DNA of 11,921 nt from an uncultured Collinsella sp. (GTDB lineage: Bacteria; Actinomycetota; Coriobacteriia; Coriobacteriales; Coriobacteriaceae): the NCBI GenBank assembly GCA_934654605.1, contig CAKUGH010000051.1:1-11921 (forward strand), written 5' to 3'. Positions 1 to 7,680 of the stretch are shown here, one piece after another (position 1 is the stretch's first letter; each line of letters begins with the position of its first letter). A program made the translations under genes and the position numbers. The notes below the pieces were generated by a model that saw only the letters and a program-made list of their open reading frames with translations, was not told where the DNA came from and did no database searches.

Positions 1-1205
1 CATGCGCCCGGCACGCGAATGAGCGCCACGGCCAGCACGTTGTGCGCAAAGCCGATGTAGCTCTTGCCGTACGCGGCAAAAAAGCCGCTAAAGCAAATAT
101 GGATGCCGGCGAAGATTGCGTCGAAGATGTAGCTGCGCATATAGCCAGTGCCGGCCGCGACCACTGCGGCGTCCTTGGCAAAAAAGCCGAGAAACGCCGG
201 TGCCACCAGCCACATCAGAACCGTGATCAGGCAGCCGTACACCACCGAGATGGTCATGGCGTCCTTGAGCACCTGACGCGCGCGGTCGCCCTTGCCCGCG
301 CCGGCGTTTTGCGCCGTGAGCGCGCTGACAGTGGCACCCATGGAACTCGGCACAATGAACAAAAAGCTGATCATCTTCTCGACCAGGCCCACGGCGGCGG
401 CGTCGACCAGCCCGCGGTGGTTGGCGATAACGGTGATGAACATAAACGCCACCTGGATGCAGCCGTCCTGCACGGCCACGGGCACGCCAATCTTGAGGAT
501 GCTGCCGAGCACCTCGGGCTGGGGGCGCAGGTCGCTGCGCTTGACGTGGATGTTTGTGCGGCGGCTCTTGAGCCATACGAGCGCGAGGGCAACGCTCGCG
601 GTCTGCGCGATCACCGTGCCGAGTGCCGCGCCCACGGGGCCGAGTCCCATGTGGCCAATGAACAGAAAGTCGAGTGCGATGTTGATAGCGCACGCCACGC
701 CGATCACGTACATGGGCGAGCGCGAATCGCCCAGGCCGCGAAAGATAGCCGAGAGGATGTTGTATGCGGCGATGCACGGAATGCCGATAAAGCAAATGCG
801 CAGGTAGGCGGCAGTGCCCTCGACCGCTTCGGCTGGCGTGCCAATGAGCGCCACAATCTGCGGGCACAGCGCGAGCAAGAGCGCGGCCAGCACCACCGAG
901 ACGCCCATAAAGAGCGTGATGGTGTTGCCGATGGCGGCCTCGGCGCGATCGAAGCGTCGCGAGCCCACGGCGTGGCCGACGATGACGGTCGTTCCCATGG
1001 CCAGGCCCACGAGCGTCACGGTAATGATATAGAGCGTCTGCGCGCCGTTGCCCACAGCGGTGATGCCGGCAGCGCCGCTAAACTGCCCCATCATGTACAG
1101 GTCGGCCATGCCGTAGAGCATCTGCAAAAAGTAGGAGAGCATATAAGGCAGGGCAAAGACCGCGATGGTCTTAAGGACATTGCCGCGTGTGAGGTCGTGT
1201 TCCAT
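1..1205 (-). CDS. MATE family multidrug efflux transporter (3' end cut by window edge)
   Basis: This gene encodes an integral membrane antiporter of the MATE family, which exports drugs or metabolites in exchange for Na+ or H+. I translated the minus strand from the ATG at 1205-1203: it begins MEHDLTRGNVLKTIAVFALP and stays open to the window edge, giving 401 residues. Family members have about 440-460 residues, so roughly the last helix is missing. Diagnostic stretches are LQMLYGMADLYMMGQF near residues 27-42 and FRGLGDSRSP near 155-164, both classic MATE positions, within a chain of about a dozen hydrophobic segments. No strong Shine-Dalgarno precedes the ATG; AGAAAG lies about 11 bases upstream. 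It is transcribed divergently from the ABC exporter operon. The substrate is unknown. Family assignment is firm; subfamily (NorM-like or DinF-like) is not. Confidence 0.93.
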   Translation of the reverse strand, partial: MEHDLTRGNVLKTIAVFALPYMLSYFLQMLYGMADLYMMGQFSGAAGITAVGNGAQTLYIITVTLVGLAMGTTVIVGHAVGSRRFDRAEAAIGNTITLFMGVSVVLAALLLALCPQIVALIGTPAEAVEGTAAYLRICFIGIPCIAAYNILSAIFRGLGDSRSPMYVIGVACAINIALDFLFIGHMGLGPVGAALGTVIAQTASVALALVWLKSRRTNIHVKRSDLRPQPEVLGSILKIGVPVAVQDGCIQVAFMFITVIANHRGLVDAAAVGLVEKMISFLFIVPSSMGATVSALTAQNAGAGKGDRARQVLKDAMTISVVYGCLITVLMWLVAPAFLGFFAKDAAVVAAGTGYMRSYIFDAIFAGIHICFSGFFAAYGKSYIGFAHNVLAVALIRVPGA

Positions 1206-1265
1206 GGGCGGGGCACTTTCTGGCTTGGGTCGTTTACGTACCAGTGTAGTGAAAACCCTATAACG

Positions 1266-1293
1266 ATTGTAGAGTCAAGGTTTGTGTTGGCAG
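1266..1293 (-). promoter_or_regulatory. Candidate promoter of the MATE gene
   Basis: On the minus strand CTGCCA (1293-1288, 4 of 6 to TTGACA) is followed after 16 bases by TACAAT (1271-1266, 5 of 6 to TATAAT). Transcription would start near 1259, giving a leader of about 54 bases. A TTGACT at 1278-1273 lies between the boxes but has no well-spaced -10. Assigned by eye only. Confidence 0.35.
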
Positions 1294-1397
1294 TGGGGCG
1301 AAAAAATCGCGCCTTCAATCATTTCCATTTGAATACGGGCACGCGCCGCGCGGGCTTAGCGCCTGCGCCAGCCTTGCAGAAATCGATTTCGCATCAC

Positions 1398-1425
1398 TTG
1401 ACACCGTCGCTCGGCGCGTAATAAT
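1398..1425 (+). promoter_or_regulatory. Sigma70-type promoter of the ABC exporter operon
   Basis: A perfect -35 box TTGACA (1398-1403) is followed after 16 bases by AATAAT (1420-1425, 5 of 6 to TATAAT). Transcription would begin near 1432, about 35 bases before the GTG start at 1467. This is the best promoter match I found in the window. The 261-bp divergent gap 1206-1466 that contains it holds no gene I can support. Confidence 0.7.
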
Positions 1426-1466
1426 ACGTGCGTTTGCGAACAACGTTTGATGGGGGATGAACCTGC

Positions 1467-3245
1467 GTGCGCAATCTCAAAATACTGTTTTCCTACCTGG
1501 GGGAATACCGTCGCGATGCCATACTCGGCGTGATGTTCGTCTCGGTTGAGACCGCGCTCGAGCTGTTTATCCCGGTCATCATGGCAAACATCATCGATGT
1601 GGGCGTGCCCGCGGGTGACGTCAACTACATGCTGTTGCAAGGCGCGTGCATGCTGGTGTGCGCGGCGTTTTCGCTGGTGCTGGGCCTGGGTTATGCCCGT
1701 ACATCAGCTCGCGTGGCCTCGGGCCTGGGCGCCAACCTGCGCGAGGCCGAGTATCGCAAGATCCAGACGCTCGCCTTTGGCAACCTGGATAACTACGACG
1801 CCAGCTCGCTTGTCACCCGCATGACCACCGACATCACCGTCATCCAAAACGCCATCGGCAACGGCTTTCGTCCCATGGTGCGCGGACCGGTGACGCTCAT
1901 CGTCGGCCTGGTCTATGCCCTGGTGCTGTCGCGCCCGCTCGCCACGGTCTTCGCGATTATCCTGCCCGTGCTGGCGATCGTGCTGGGCGTTATCACCTAC
2001 CGTGTGAGCCCGCTCTACCGCCAGCTGCAAACCTCGATGGACCACCTCAACGGCGTGGTGCAGGAGGACCTCACCGCCGTGCGCGCCGTCAAGGCGTACG
2101 TGCGCGCCGAGCACGAGGAGGCCAAGTTCGACACCGTCAATACCGAGCTCGCGCACACGGCGACGAAGACCTTCGGCAACGCCGTGCTCAACCTGCCGGT
2201 GTTTCAGCTGTCGATGTATGTGGCCGCCATCTCGATCCTGTGGATCGGCGGGCGCATGATTATCGCCGGCGAGCTGGGCGTGGGCTCGCTCACGGGCTTT
2301 ATGAGCTACGTGCTGCTGATCATGAACTCGCTCATGATGATTTCCAACGTGTTTTTGCTGCTCACGCGCGCGCTCGCCAGCGTGGAGCGCATCTCGCGGG
2401 TGATTGACGAGCAGTCGCTCATCCAGGCGCCTGCGGCAGACGCGGCCGTGCGCGAAGTAGCCGACGGAAGCGTCGAGTTCCGCGACGTGTCGTTTAAGTA
2501 CCGCGCAGATGCTGCCGAGGACGTGCTCGAGCATATCGACCTTCGTATCGAGCCGGGCTCCACGGTGGGCGTGCTCGGCGGCACGGGCTCGGGCAAGAGC
2601 TCGCTCGTGCAGCTCATCGCGCGCTTGTACGACGCGACCGAGGGTGCCGTGCTCGTGGGCGGGCGCGACGTGCGCGACTACGACCTGGTTGCCTTGCGCG
2701 ACGCCGTGGGCATTGTGCTGCAAAAGAACGTGCTGTTTACGGGCACCGTGCGCGAGAATCTGCAGTGGGGTGCGCCCGATGCTACCGACGAGGAACTGCT
2801 GCGTGCCTGCCGTGCGGCGTGCGTGGACGAGTTCCTGGACCGCATCGGCGGGCTCGACGGCGAGTTGGGCCAGGGCGGCGCTGGTGTTTCGGGCGGACAG
2901 AAGCAGCGCCTGTGCATCGCACGCACGCTGCTCAAGCATCCGCGCGTGCTCATTTTTGACGACTCCACCAGCGCGGTCGATATGGCGACCGACGCTAAGA
3001 TCCGCGAGCACATCGCGCAGATTCCCGACACGACCGTGATCATCATCGCCCAGCGCATCGCGAGCGTGATGGATGCCGATCGCATTGTGGTTCTGGACGA
3101 CGGCCGTGTCCATGGTGTGGGCACGCACGAAGAGCTGCTGGCGGGTGACAACATCTACCAGGAGATTTACGCCTCGCAGATGGAGTTCGCTGGGGATACG
3201 ACCGCAGATGCCCCGGCCCGAGAAGGAGGTGAGCGCCATGCCTAA
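1467..3245 (+). CDS. ABC exporter half-transporter, degenerate-site subunit (TM287/BmrC-like)
   Basis: This 592-residue protein fuses an N-terminal six-helix exporter membrane domain (about 1-310) to a nucleotide-binding domain (about 330-580). The Walker A is GGTGSGKS (371-378), the signature is VSGGQ (474-478), and the Walker B is VLIFDD (494-499). Residue 499, normally the catalytic glutamate, is aspartate, and the switch histidine is replaced by glutamine (IIAQRIAS, not IAHRLS). In heterodimeric exporters such as TM287/288 and BmrCD this pattern marks the subunit carrying the degenerate ATP site, so I infer it works with the next gene product as a multidrug or lipid exporter. The GTG start at 1467 is forced by an in-frame stop at 1458-1460 and has a GGGGGA ribosome site 9 bases upstream. 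Its last 8 bases overlap the next gene. Substrate unknown. Confidence 0.95.
   Translation: MRNLKILFSYLGEYRRDAILGVMFVSVETALELFIPVIMANIIDVGVPAGDVNYMLLQGACMLVCAAFSLVLGLGYARTSARVASGLGANLREAEYRKIQTLAFGNLDNYDASSLVTRMTTDITVIQNAIGNGFRPMVRGPVTLIVGLVYALVLSRPLATVFAIILPVLAIVLGVITYRVSPLYRQLQTSMDHLNGVVQEDLTAVRAVKAYVRAEHEEAKFDTVNTELAHTATKTFGNAVLNLPVFQLSMYVAAISILWIGGRMIIAGELGVGSLTGFMSYVLLIMNSLMMISNVFLLLTRALASVERISRVIDEQSLIQAPAADAAVREVADGSVEFRDVSFKYRADAAEDVLEHIDLRIEPGSTVGVLGGTGSGKSSLVQLIARLYDATEGAVLVGGRDVRDYDLVALRDAVGIVLQKNVLFTGTVRENLQWGAPDATDEELLRACRAACVDEFLDRIGGLDGELGQGGAGVSGGQKQRLCIARTLLKHPRVLIFDDSTSAVDMATDAKIREHIAQIPDTTVIIIAQRIASVMDADRIVVLDDGRVHGVGTHEELLAGDNIYQEIYASQMEFAGDTTADAPAREGGERHA
3223..3230 (+). 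promoter_or_regulatory. Ribosome binding site deciding the start of the second ABC gene
   Basis: AAGGAGGT, a full anti-Shine-Dalgarno match, sits 7 bases before the ATG at 3238, inside the end of the upstream ABC gene. The open frame extends upstream to 3073, but that region is read in another frame by the first ABC gene. This site and the 8-base overlap favour 3238 and suggest translational coupling. Confidence 0.85.
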
Positions 3246-5136
3246 GACATCAGCTCAGGCCCGTCCGGCCAATCTGGGGCAGACGCTCCGCCGCTTGCTC
3301 AGCTACATGGGCCACGCCAAGTTCTCGCTGCTGGCGGTGGGCGTGCTCGCTTCTATCGCCGCCATCGCAAGCCTTGCCGGCACCTATATGGTGCGCCCCA
3401 TCGTCAACGGCCTGGCTACGGGCGGGGAGGAACTGCTCACCAAGCAGGTTCTCTTTACAGCTGCCATCTATGCCGCAGGCGTGCTGTCGGCCCTGGGCTA
3501 TTCGCAAATCATGGTGCGCGCAGCCCAGCGCGTGGTGTCCGACATTCGCCGCGACCTGTTCGCGCACATCCAGACGCTGCCGCTCAGCTATTTCGACAGC
3601 ACGCGCTCGGGCGACATCATGAGCTTCTTCACCAACGATGTCGACACGGTCTCCGAGGCACTCAACAACAGCTTTGCCAACGTGATTCAGGCGACCATCC
3701 AGGTCATCGGCACCACGGCCATGCTCATCATCCTCAACTGGCAGCTCACGATTATCACGCTCGTGTGCGACGCGGCCATTGTGCTGTACGCGCGCTATTC
3801 GGGTATTCGCTCCAAGCGTTTCTTTGCCGCCCAGCAGGCATCGCTCGGCGACTTGGATGGATATGTCGAGGAGATGGTCTCGGGCCAAAAGGTCATCAAG
3901 GTCTTTAACCACGAGCAGGCCAACGTGGCCGGTTTTGACACGCGCAACCAGGAGCTGCGCCGCACCGGTGGCGCCGCGCAGGCCTACGCCAACTCGATGG
4001 TGCCCATGACCGTGGTGATCGGGTATGCCAACTACGCGATTGTTGCGGTGGCGGGCGGCATGCTCTGCATCAATGGCCTGTCCGACGTGGGCGCGCTCGC
4101 GAGCTACCTGGTCTTTGTGCGCCAGGCAGCCATGCCCATCAACCAGTTCACGCAGCTGGGCAACTTCTTGCTCAACGCGCTGGCGGGCGCCGAGCGTCTG
4201 TTTGCCGCGATGGACTTGCAGCCCGAGGTGGACGAGGGCTGCGTGGAGCTGGTGCAGACGGGCGAGTCCGCGTGGGCGTGGAAGATTCCCGAAGGCCAGG
4301 GCGTGGGCTCGTACGGGCATCTGCATGACGTGGCAGCCGTTGATGAGTCGGGCCGCGCGGTGGCCGCCGACGGTACCGAGCTCACGTGCGGCTTGGTCCC
4401 GCTTGCCGGCGACGTGCGCTTCCATGCCGTGGACTTTTCCTACGTGCCGGGCACCCGTGTGCTCACGGACCTCAACCTGTTTGCCAAGCCGGGGCAAAAG
4501 ATCGCGTTTGTGGGCTCGACGGGCGCCGGAAAGACGACCATCACCAATCTCATCAACCGCTTCTACGAGGTCGATGACGGCGAGATCACGTACGACGGCA
4601 TCGACGTCAAGCGCATTGCCAAAGCCAGCTTGCGTGGGTCGCTCGGCATTGTGCTGCAGGATACGCACCTGTTTAGCGGCACCATTGCGCAGAACATCCG
4701 CTTTGGCAAGCTCGACGCGACTGACGAGGAGGTGCGCGCCGCCGCCGAGGCCGCCTGCGCTGACTCGTTTATCCGCCGCCTGCCGCAAGGCTACGACACG
4801 CCGGTCACGGCCGATGGCGCCAACCTGTCGCAGGGCCAGCGCCAGCTGCTCGCCATCGCGCGCGTGGCCGTGGCCGACCCGCCGGTGCTCATCCTGGACG
4901 AGGCCACAAGCTCCATCGACACGCGCACCGAAAAGCTCATCGAGCGCGGCATGGACCGCATCATGCGCGGCCGCACCACGTTTATGATCGCGCACCGCCT
5001 GTCCACCGTTCGCGACGCCGACGCGATCATGGTCCTCGAACACGGCCGCATCATCGAACGCGGCACCCACGAGGAGCTCCTTGCGTTGCACGGGGAGTAC
5101 TGGCAGTTGGCGCACGGCCTAAAGGAGCTAGATTAA
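3238..5136 (+). CDS. ABC exporter half-transporter, catalytically competent subunit (TM288/BmrD-like)
   Basis: This 632-residue protein is the partner of the preceding half-transporter. The membrane domain spans about 30-325 and the nucleotide-binding domain about 391-625. The ATPase residues of its own site are intact: Walker A GSTGAGKT (426-433), Walker B aspartate 554 followed by catalytic glutamate 555, and switch histidine 586 (IAHRLS). Its signature, however, is LSQGQ (530-534) rather than LSGGQ. In heterodimeric exporters the active ATP site pairs this Walker A/B with the partner's canonical signature, while this non-canonical signature faces the partner's degenerate site. That matches exactly. 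About 60 extra residues (roughly 333-390, containing SAWAWK) sit between the two domains, longer than in a typical half-transporter. The N-terminus is basic and Ala/Arg-rich. Downstream is a hairpin repeat that may terminate the operon. Confidence 0.95.
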   Translation: MPKTSAQARPANLGQTLRRLLSYMGHAKFSLLAVGVLASIAAIASLAGTYMVRPIVNGLATGGEELLTKQVLFTAAIYAAGVLSALGYSQIMVRAAQRVVSDIRRDLFAHIQTLPLSYFDSTRSGDIMSFFTNDVDTVSEALNNSFANVIQATIQVIGTTAMLIILNWQLTIITLVCDAAIVLYARYSGIRSKRFFAAQQASLGDLDGYVEEMVSGQKVIKVFNHEQANVAGFDTRNQELRRTGGAAQAYANSMVPMTVVIGYANYAIVAVAGGMLCINGLSDVGALASYLVFVRQAAMPINQFTQLGNFLLNALAGAERLFAAMDLQPEVDEGCVELVQTGESAWAWKIPEGQGVGSYGHLHDVAAVDESGRAVAADGTELTCGLVPLAGDVRFHAVDFSYVPGTRVLTDLNLFAKPGQKIAFVGSTGAGKTTITNLINRFYEVDDGEITYDGIDVKRIAKASLRGSLGIVLQDTHLFSGTIAQNIRFGKLDATDEEVRAAAEAACADSFIRRLPQGYDTPVTADGANLSQGQRQLLAIARVAVADPPVLILDEATSSIDTRTEKLIERGMDRIMRGRTTFMIAHRLSTVRDADAIMVLEHGRIIERGTHEELLALHGEYWQLAHGLKELD

Positions 5137-5184
5137 CCCATTCGATCACGGTGTTTTGGCCCTCCATGCCCCTAACTTCGCCTC

Positions 5185-5249
5185 AAACCGTCCCAACATT
5201 CGACGTTTTTCTCGATTTTGAGAAAAAGCATCGAATGTTGGGACGGTTT
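5185..5249. repeat. Family A 65-bp hairpin repeat, copy 1
   Basis: Perfect 19-base inverted arms, AAACCGTCCCAACATTCGA at 5185-5203 and its complement at 5231-5249, flank a 27-base centre. The centre extends the stem: TTTTCTC at 5207-5213 pairs with GAGAAAA. The right arm runs into a T-run, so it may terminate the ABC operon transcript. Flanking bases show no target-site duplication. Its central sequence reads in the opposite orientation to copies 3 and 4. Confidence 0.93.
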
Positions 5250-5350
5250 TTCTGTCATCCAATCGGGTGGAATCGCTAACTTGCATGCGAAGGTGTGCGA
5301 ATCCGCGAGCAGGGGAATAAGGTTGGTTATCCGACTTCATTGGAGGGCTC

Positions 5351-6388
5351 ATGGACTTGCCGATTGTCCTGTCCCATAAGACTGCCTGGCTGTACCACAA
5401 CGTGGCGCGCCCGTCTGAGCCGCTTTCGCGAGCAAGCAGTCTATACGATGAGGACTCGATCGCCGACGAGGTGCAGTCGATCGCGGATTTGCCCAAACTG
5501 GGGTTAGATGCCAAGGGGCTGAGAATATCTGCGGCGGTCGAGATTGTTGCCGACTATCTGGCCTCACTTGGCATCCCGCATGAGGAACTCGATCGTATCG
5601 ACACGCTGGTCAGCTTCGATTTTGAACGCTCTCGGCCGGCTGGCCTTCGACGCCACGTGTTTGGGGCTCCCATACCTTCGGATCATCTTATCGAGGTGGC
5701 AGAGGGTCTCTTGGTGGTTGACGAGGCCATGTGCTTCGTCCAGGCGGGTTCGTGGATGAGTGAGCCCGAGCAGCTGGAATATGGGTATGAAATCTGCGCC
5801 CGATACCATTTGAATCATTTGTCGTCAGGCGATTATATCGAGATGGGGCAGAGGTATACCGTTGCCGACTTGATCGCTTATTGCGATGAGAACCGGTCTC
5901 GTCAGGGGGCTACACGTGCGGCTGCCGTGCTCAGGCGTGTGCACGATGGTGCGCGGTCGCCCATGGAGACGGCCACCGCGATCATGGTCGTCACGAAGCG
6001 TTCCCAAGGCGGGCTAGGGTACACCAGGGTTGAGCTCAACCATCGGGTCGATGTTCCCAACGAGTTCAAATATCTCGCTAAGGCTGGGTATTTCGAGATC
6101 GATGTATATGCACCTGCGAGCGGTACGGGGATTGAATACAACGGCTCGGACCATCTCGATAAACAACGCAGTGCGTCTGACGCGGAGCGTATGACCGTTC
6201 TGAGCGCGCTGGGCTTTAGGATGATCGTCCTCACCGGGACCCAGTTTGCCAACCGGCTGCAATTGCACCGGGCGATGAATGCCATTGCGCTCGCTATGGG
6301 TCTCAAGTGCGACCGAAGCGAGGCGTTTCAGAAGCGGCAGAATGACCTGCGGGAATTCGTGATTCGGCACTGGAACGGCGGCCTTTAG
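5351..6388 (+). CDS. Uncharacterised protein with C-terminal Vsr/DUF559-like PD-(D/E)XK domain
   Basis: This 345-residue soluble protein has no signal peptide or membrane segment. Its C-terminal part (about 245-325) follows the Vsr/DUF559 endonuclease-fold layout: EIDVYAP with Asp251, IEYNGSDH with Glu262 and His268, then Asp277 and Arg280 in SDAER, followed by LSALGFRMIVLTGTQF. The usual lysine after the E-x is Asn264, so activity is uncertain. The N-terminal 240 residues are not clearly recognisable; the middle (RRHVFGAPIPSDH and onward) faintly resembles the AbiEi-like region found with DUF559 in actinobacterial proteins. The ATG at 5351 follows GGAGGG by 3 bases, a tight spacing. The gene stands alone, its codon use looks more relaxed than its neighbours' by eye, and it is bracketed by two repeat copies, all consistent with an accessory or acquired gene. 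A defence or repair role is speculation. Confidence 0.8.
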   Translation: MDLPIVLSHKTAWLYHNVARPSEPLSRASSLYDEDSIADEVQSIADLPKLGLDAKGLRISAAVEIVADYLASLGIPHEELDRIDTLVSFDFERSRPAGLRRHVFGAPIPSDHLIEVAEGLLVVDEAMCFVQAGSWMSEPEQLEYGYEICARYHLNHLSSGDYIEMGQRYTVADLIAYCDENRSRQGATRAAAVLRRVHDGARSPMETATAIMVVTKRSQGGLGYTRVELNHRVDVPNEFKYLAKAGYFEIDVYAPASGTGIEYNGSDHLDKQRSASDAERMTVLSALGFRMIVLTGTQFANRLQLHRAMNAIALAMGLKCDRSEAFQKRQNDLREFVIRHWNGGL

Positions 6389-6425
6389 GGGCGTCTGGCT
6401 TGTCTTCCGAGCCCTGCGAACACCT

Positions 6426-6490
6426 AAACCGTCCCAACATTCGACGTTTTTTGCCAATATCGGGAAAAGCATCGAATGTTGGGACGGTTT
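6426..6490. repeat. Family A 65-bp hairpin repeat, copy 2
   Basis: The arms are identical to those of copy 1 (6426-6444 and 6472-6490) around a 27-base centre starting CGTTTTTTGCC and ending GGGAAAAGCA. The centre differs from copy 1 in the middle but shares its outer bases and orientation. It lies 37 bases after the stop of the nuclease-like gene and may terminate its transcript. Confidence 0.93.
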
Positions 6491-6552
6491 GAATGCTGAG
6501 GATGGCTCGAGAAGCCCTTCTTGCTCGAATGGCCCGTCCTGTCGTACGCGTG

Positions 6553-6580
6553 TCGACCTAGTTCCTGTGTGCGGTACTAT
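6553..6580 (+). promoter_or_regulatory. Candidate promoter of the moaA operon
   Basis: TCGACC (6553-6558, 4 of 6 to TTGACA) and TACTAT (6575-6580) are separated by 16 bases. Transcription would start near 6587, leaving a leader of about 34 bases, too short for a molybdenum cofactor riboswitch. Confidence 0.35.
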
Positions 6581-6620
6581 ATTCCCTGAAGAATAATGGC
6601 CTGCGCGAGGGGAGGATTGC

Positions 6621-7676
6621 GTGGACGAGCGCACGCAACATGACGGTTTTGGCCGCGATATCAACTACCTGCGCATTGCCGTTACCGACAAGTGCAATTT
6701 TCGCTGCATCTACTGCATGCCTGCCGACGGCGTGGCGCCGCGCGCGCATGACGAGCTACTCAGCGCCGAGGAAATCGCGCGCTTTGTGCGTCTGGTGGCG
6801 GGGGAGGGCATTCGCCGCATACGCCTGACGGGTGGCGAGCCGCTGGTCAGCCGCCGCATTATCCCGCTCATTCGCGACATCCGCGCGATTCCGCAGATCG
6901 AGGATATTTCGCTCACCACCAACGGCGCGCTGCTACCCAAGTTGGCGCCGCAGCTCAAAGACGCCGGGCTCGACCGCGTCAACATTTCGCTCGACACGCT
7001 CGACCCCACACTCTTTGGAAAGATCACGCGCCTGGGCCGGCTCGAGCAAACCATGGCCGGCATCGATGCGGCGCTTGCTTGGGGCTTTGAGCCGGTTAAG
7101 GTCAACTGTGTGGTGGTCCGCCGGCTCAACCAGGACGCGGCGGCCCTCTCACGGCTCACGGTCGACCGTCCCATCCACCTGCGCTTTATCGAATACATGC
7201 CCATCGGCGACGAACGCACGAGCTCGCATTGCGCTGTGGACCCGCATGCGCCCACGCTCAATCCCGAGCTGTGGGACGCGAGCGACACCGTACCGAGCGA
7301 CGAGTTGCGGGCACGCATCAATGTCGGCGCCACTGCGGCTGGCTTGGGTGAGCTTGAGCCGCTCGACATCAACGACGCTCCTGCCGGTGCCGGTCCTGCG
7401 CGGTACTGGCGCTTTCCGGGTGCGGCAGGTACGGTTGGGTTTATCAGCGCCATGTCCAATCATTTTTGCGCGAGCTGCAACCGTCTGCGCCTGACGGCCG
7501 ACGGCAGCGTGCGTCCCTGCCTGTTCAGCGATGCCGAGTATTCGGTGCGCGAGGCGCTACGCCGTGGTGATGATATGCAGGTACTTTCGATTTGGCGCGA
7601 TGCCGTGGCCCACAAACCGCAGGAACACGCGATAATTGAGGGCACGCAACGATTTATGTCCCAAATCGGAGGATGA
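6621..7676 (+). CDS. moaA: GTP 3',8-cyclase MoaA (radical SAM, molybdenum cofactor step 1)
   Basis: MoaA converts GTP to 3',8-cyclo-7,8-dihydro-GTP in the cytoplasm, the first step of molybdenum cofactor synthesis, using two 4Fe-4S clusters. Both cluster sites are visible: the radical SAM cysteines 25, 29 and 32 (CNFRCIYC) and the C-terminal cysteines 283, 286 and 300 (CASCNRLR and RPCLF). The SAM-binding GGE motif lies at 71-73 (LTGGEP). The protein ends in Gly-Gly (SQIGG), the conserved tail that reaches the active site. At 351 residues it is slightly longer than E. coli MoaA (329); extra length seems to lie before the second cluster motif, around residues 210-270. The GTG start at 6621 follows GGGGAGGA with 4-5 bases spacing. 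Only 4 bases separate it from the moaC-mobB fusion, whose product acts on its product. Confidence 0.97.
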   Translation: MDERTQHDGFGRDINYLRIAVTDKCNFRCIYCMPADGVAPRAHDELLSAEEIARFVRLVAGEGIRRIRLTGGEPLVSRRIIPLIRDIRAIPQIEDISLTTNGALLPKLAPQLKDAGLDRVNISLDTLDPTLFGKITRLGRLEQTMAGIDAALAWGFEPVKVNCVVVRRLNQDAAALSRLTVDRPIHLRFIEYMPIGDERTSSHCAVDPHAPTLNPELWDASDTVPSDELRARINVGATAAGLGELEPLDINDAPAGAGPARYWRFPGAAGTVGFISAMSNHFCASCNRLRLTADGSVRPCLFSDAEYSVREALRRGDDMQVLSIWRDAVAHKPQEHAIIEGTQRFMSQIGG

Positions 7677-7680
7677 TCAT

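Noticed and set aside
42..1421. A 459-codon plus-strand open frame across the MATE gene and the divergent gap
   Set aside because: Low-complexity translation antisense to a clear MATE protein, and it runs through the promoter region.
1206..1466. A regulator gene in the divergent efflux gap
   Set aside because: No open frame with a plausible protein or ribosome site; only promoter elements are supported.
1704..3239. A 511-codon minus-strand open frame over the first ABC gene
   Set aside because: Same reason: a low-complexity shadow of a well-supported gene on the other strand.
3250..5115. A 621-codon open frame antisense to the second ABC gene
   Set aside because: Its translation is rich in His, Arg, Ala and Val without any domain, as expected for the reverse of a GC-rich coding frame; the plus strand has a full ABC protein.
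5180..5255. Target-site duplications that would mark family A as a classical MITE
   Set aside because: I compared the bases flanking all four copies and found no matching direct repeats.
6491..6620. Molybdenum cofactor riboswitch upstream of moaA
   Set aside because: No recognisable conserved core, and the likely transcription start leaves only about 34 bases of leader.
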